From: Cyanoderma ruficeps
Lineage: Eukaryota > Chordata > Aves > Passeriformes > Timaliidae
Assembly (NCBI GenBank): GCA_008694505.1
Contig: VZDJ01000064.1
Coordinates: forward strand, 557,281 to 621,280
Direction: 5' to 3'
Length of the DNA stretch: 64,000 nt
Position 1 is the stretch's first letter; each line of letters opens with the position of its first letter. Positions 60,166-64,000 of this stretch are shown here, piece after piece. A model generated the notes under the pieces. The model had not been told where the DNA came from. It worked only from the letters and a program-made list of their open reading frames with translations, and ran no database searches. A program made the position numbers and the translations under genes.

Positions 60166-60825
60166 CTACATTTTCCCTTCTCCTTTCTCTCTCCTTGCCA
60201 GCTTGCCACCTGAGGGACATGATTTCATATAAAGTCATCTTAAATCTTCAGCAAAAATGAGTCCCTGTCCTGCTGCAGTGGTTTTAAAGCTCCTTCCCAG
60301 GTTGAATCTTTTTCCAGAATCTTTATGAGTGACGCTTTGAAATGTTTCTTTCAGTTTCAAGAGCTCTGCTATTTTCTCACTGTTCAGCTTCTTTGTGTTG
60401 AGAAGTCAATGGAGTTGTGGGTGGAAGATGAAAAGCTGTGAGAAATGTAGTCCAGGGATTAGGTATGTAGGCTGTTCAGATGGAAAGCTTGTGTCACATC
60501 ATGAGGAATCTGTAAGACTCAGGGAGGCAGAAATAAGTGAAGTATGTGGTGAGCTTGTGAAAGTGGAAGTTACTGAATGTCATCCTCTCTGATAGTGCAA
60601 GACCGGCACTTCTAGGGAATTAAATTTCCAGTTTCCTTGTGGAGCAAGTCTAATGCTGGAACAAGAGAAGCAATTCTCCCTCCTCTTTCATTGCCCACAT
60701 GTTAGTCCTGGTGGCTCAGGAAACAGGGTGTTGGAAACACAGAACCTTCCTTCCCTCTAACTCTGCCAATGGCAGAGAGCGGCAAGCAGGGGGTGTTTTG
60801 GTGACCTAATCCCAAAACAGTCTGA

Positions 60826-60864
60826 GGGAGAGGAGAGGAGAGGAGAGGAGAGGAGAGGAGAGGA
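60826..60864. repeat. (AGGAG)n pentanucleotide microsatellite
   Basis: About seven perfect AGGAG/GAGGA units in a pure purine strand. Confidence 0.93.
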
Positions 60865-63800
60865 ATATGGCACAGCTGGGAGCAAACTCAGAGCTATTTG
60901 CTCTTTATTTTTAGCTTCAAGAGTTTTTTCCACTCATGGTGCACCCTTTCTGTATGCTTCCACATGTATCTTGAGAAGCTTGCATACTTTCACCCTAACT
61001 CCATATCAGTGATAGCAGCACAGCTCTGGAGGTACTGTTTCAGTGGGATCTTGGGGGTGGAAATGACAATTATAGCACAGAGGGTGTTGTGAATCACTGC
61101 AAGGCATATCGTTTGCTGGGTACAGGCGATATTAAAAAATATCCCCTAGATGTTGTTTCCTTTAAATAAATGAGGATGCTGATGAGAGAAATGAGCATGA
61201 AAACACAGCATCAGATTTCCCTAAAACCAGAGAAATCACAGATTTAGCAGAAAACTGCTACTATAATATTCCTTGGCAAGTTAAAGGTGAAGGAACATGC
61301 AAGTCCTTTTTGTTCTGCTTTAAAAAGCATGTACCTGATATATGGAGAGTGGATATTCAGTCTTACAGATTCCTCTTACAATGAGAGGGATTGAGAGGAG
61401 ATACTTAAAACTATTTGACTTCAAATTCTTCTTGACTTTCTAGGTACTAACATTTGTATCAACGATACCAAGAAATTGAAAGGACACTGTAAATAAGATA
61501 ACCTTTTATCTAAGGACCAGGATGCCTCACACTTTGATCAAACAACATTATTACATTTCAAATCATCTCTAAAGTGGGCAGGTGTATATAAAGTAGGAAC
61601 TATCTGACATTAGAAATGTTGTAGGTGGATTTCTTTTTATTTCAAAATTACAGTTCACTGCTTAAGGTGAGCTTGAGGAAGATCCATCTGCAGTGCTTGT
61701 TTCAAGAAATCAGAAATGAAACAGCCTTCCACCAACACAGTCAGGATGCATTTTCCCTCGCCTTCTCCTACACATAACCTGTATGCTGTAAGCTAAGCAC
61801 TAATCATACCTTCTCCTCATCCTTGCTTTTGCAGAGTCAATCTAAAGCATGATAAACTCCTGTGATTGCTGAGGAGCCTCAGTATTCACTCTGCCCCTTC
61901 ACCCTACCCTCTAGACAGGAGAGGCAACAGATAGCAAGACCTATTTCTTCTTTGCACGCAGCTTCTTTTGCGCTTGGATCTGGCTCAGAATGTAGCAAGT
62001 GAAATTCCTTCTTGTCAGCATGCTCTGTTTCATTAGTTGGCAGCAGCAGGACTGTTTTAAAGCCTTAATCGTAGCTAAAATTGATGGGCTCTTATTCTTA
62101 GGCAGCTTAAAGCTGGTTGAAATAGATTACCAAGCAGAGAATGCTATTAGAAAATCTGATCACCGTTTTACAGCCCAGATCTGCTTGAAGTCAAGATTTT
62201 TCTGTCTCATTATTATGACTGAAAAGCAGCATGCTATTGCCCTCTGGTTTAAACATGCATCCAAATTTTGATTTGGAGAATTTCATATTTATAAGAGACC
62301 TAATTCTGAACTTTGATCGCTGACCCTGTTCTGCAAATGACTGGACTCAACGTGTTCTCTAAATTCCTATAAGATATCTCTGGCATCCACACTCCAGAAT
62401 ATGAACACCCCATGTCTACTCATTATACCACAATGTAACTGTCTAATTGAATTTAGAAATTATTTTATGTTTTATTATTTAATCATCTGAGAAATAGTAT
62501 GTAGTACAAAAAGATCTCCTAATTTCTTTGGAAGGATACTGACTTACATGACATTTTCCAGAAGACAGAAGAAGGAGCCATGTACAGGGCATCACTGTGC
62601 TTAGGGCATGCTGATCTACATAGTGCCACAAACAGCTTTCAAGGAATAGCTTAGCATATCCTCTTTTCATCTCACTTATAACTCTTTACTCAGAACTCCT
62701 CTCTGGTGGTCTGTGCTTCAGATTCACATCAAAGATGTCAGTGTGCTGCTTTTAAGGAACAGACTGGGTAAGTCTTGCCTAGGAAGCATGGGCAAATTTC
62801 TTCAAAGTCTAGGTGCCTACTTCTTTTCCCCTACCTCTGCTTCTATCTTGTTTTTCCTCTCTCACTTATTTCATATTTGCCTCCTTTCTCAATCCCTATC
62901 TTCTTGCTTTCTTCAATCCATCATTTCTTTTTCTTTTGTCCCCTGTACTCAAGTCTAAAGAGCTTGTGTTCTCATCAGTCAGTTCATGAGGTTACACCTC
63001 CTCCCTAAACCGTTCAGCCTGCTGTGCTGCCAGTGCCTTGCTGAAGTGGTCTTGCAGTCAGGGCCTTGAATCATGAGGGTGAAGCAAACCATGCAGTTTC
63101 TGCCATTTCTCTTTACTGCATCAGATCAGCATTAATGTAGCACATCCCCTGAAAGCAGCAGTCTTGTGCTGATCACACCAGAGCCCCAGACTCTCTGAAA
63201 TTCTTTTAAATTGAAGGAACAGATCACAGAAGCACCCAGTGCATGTTCTCAATGCTCTCAATCACTCTTAATGACAACTCAGTGCAAAATACCTGTCACA
63301 GACTAATAAGGATGATGCACCAGTCTTTTCTGAAGATGCAATCCTCCTAGGAAGAGATCTGTGTGGTGTAAGCAGGAACCCGGTGTACTAAGAGCTCTGA
63401 GACTTTACCTCGATGTGATAAATGCAGCAGAAGCGGGCATGTGAAAAATCCCGATGGATGAGCACTGATTATTCCTCAGTTTGTACTGCTCTCTGGTGGG
63501 ATATATGCGTAAAAACAGTCACCTCTAATGAATAGCAACGATCTGATCTGACAGCTGACTCGCTTGCCTTACCTCCTCTGGTGTCACAGCATTTTGTGCT
63601 GGAAAAACTAATTTATTTAGTCTAGCTTCTCAGAGAGACATTGCTTGCCATCGTGGAGAGAGACCATTGTGGGCTCCACTCTCCAACCTGAGGTGGAAGA
63701 GAAAGTGTTTTGCTCACTCTGCATGCAGAGGTCTCCCATTCTGGAATTTAAATACTTGCCTTGTAGATTCCTAAAAGCCCTTCTGGGTGGAAATTACTTG

Positions 63801-64000
63801 CTTTATACAGATAAACAGTCTTTACCTGTAGGCATACAATGCAGAGTGTGTATATTGTCTGGCTTTGCTGCTATCATAAGAGGCAAAAAATGAGGAAAAT
63901 CAAGATCTAGTGCAAGAGAATTTGTTAGGCCAATCTTTCCTACTGCTGTCACTGTAGAAAATAAAATGGCATCTTCTAGCCACCCGAAATGCTTTCACTT

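Noticed and set aside
60032..60238. Open frames rich in Lys/Asn/Pro or Gly/Trp/Val
   Set aside because: Produced by the A/C-only simple repeat at 60061-60165.

Overview
This is vertebrate, almost certainly avian, nuclear DNA. It has long AT-rich introns with consensus GT/AG splice sites. It carries several CR1 LINE fragments ending in the CR1-type 8-bp terminal repeats, plus avian-style LTR remnants. Two neighbouring genes on the + strand can be recognised: the last four coding exons of TENT2 (PAPD4/GLD2, cytoplasmic poly(A) polymerase) and most of CMYA5 (myospryn, a giant striated-muscle protein). TENT2 followed by CMYA5 in the same orientation is the conserved vertebrate order. In birds this block is expected on the Z chromosome, but that is an inference from known synteny and is not shown by the sequence.

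Layout. 1-17539 is the 3' part of TENT2: exons at 3283-3416, 10191-10282, 15542-15621 and 17465-17539, with CR1 fragments in the introns, all antisense to the gene. 17540 to about 21990 is TENT2 3' UTR and intergenic DNA with several AATAAA signals. 21990-22344 is a GC-richer CMYA5 promoter/5' UTR region with E-boxes and a near-MEF2/TATA-like element. CMYA5 coding exons are 22345-22493, 30468-40935 (a single 10.5-kb exon), 43668-43763, 44425-44658, 46421-46443 (a 23-nt microexon), 48404-48525, 52545-52694, 53615-53761 and 57148-57292. All phases join cleanly, giving about 3,845 residues. The rest of the second fibronectin-III domain and the SPRY domain lie beyond 64000.

Intron 1 of CMYA5 (22494-30467) holds a well-defined solo LTR with a 5-bp target duplication (26341-27056) and a second, less certain LTR edge next to a primer-binding-site-like motif (about 24275-24500). 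The last 6.7 kb is intron with short CR1 pieces and simple repeats.

The two genes are functionally unrelated. TENT2 extends poly(A) tails of selected mRNAs and the 3' ends of some microRNAs. CMYA5 is a costamere/Z-disc scaffold and A-kinase anchoring protein of heart and skeletal muscle. No new multi-gene system is present. The most unusual features are in CMYA5: a large, partly very recent coding tandem-repeat expansion, a microexon, in-frame tandem splice acceptors, and paired identical near-MEF2 decamers flanking exon 1. All exon boundaries were placed by reading splice signals, reading phase and remembered human homologues; no search or transcript data were used.
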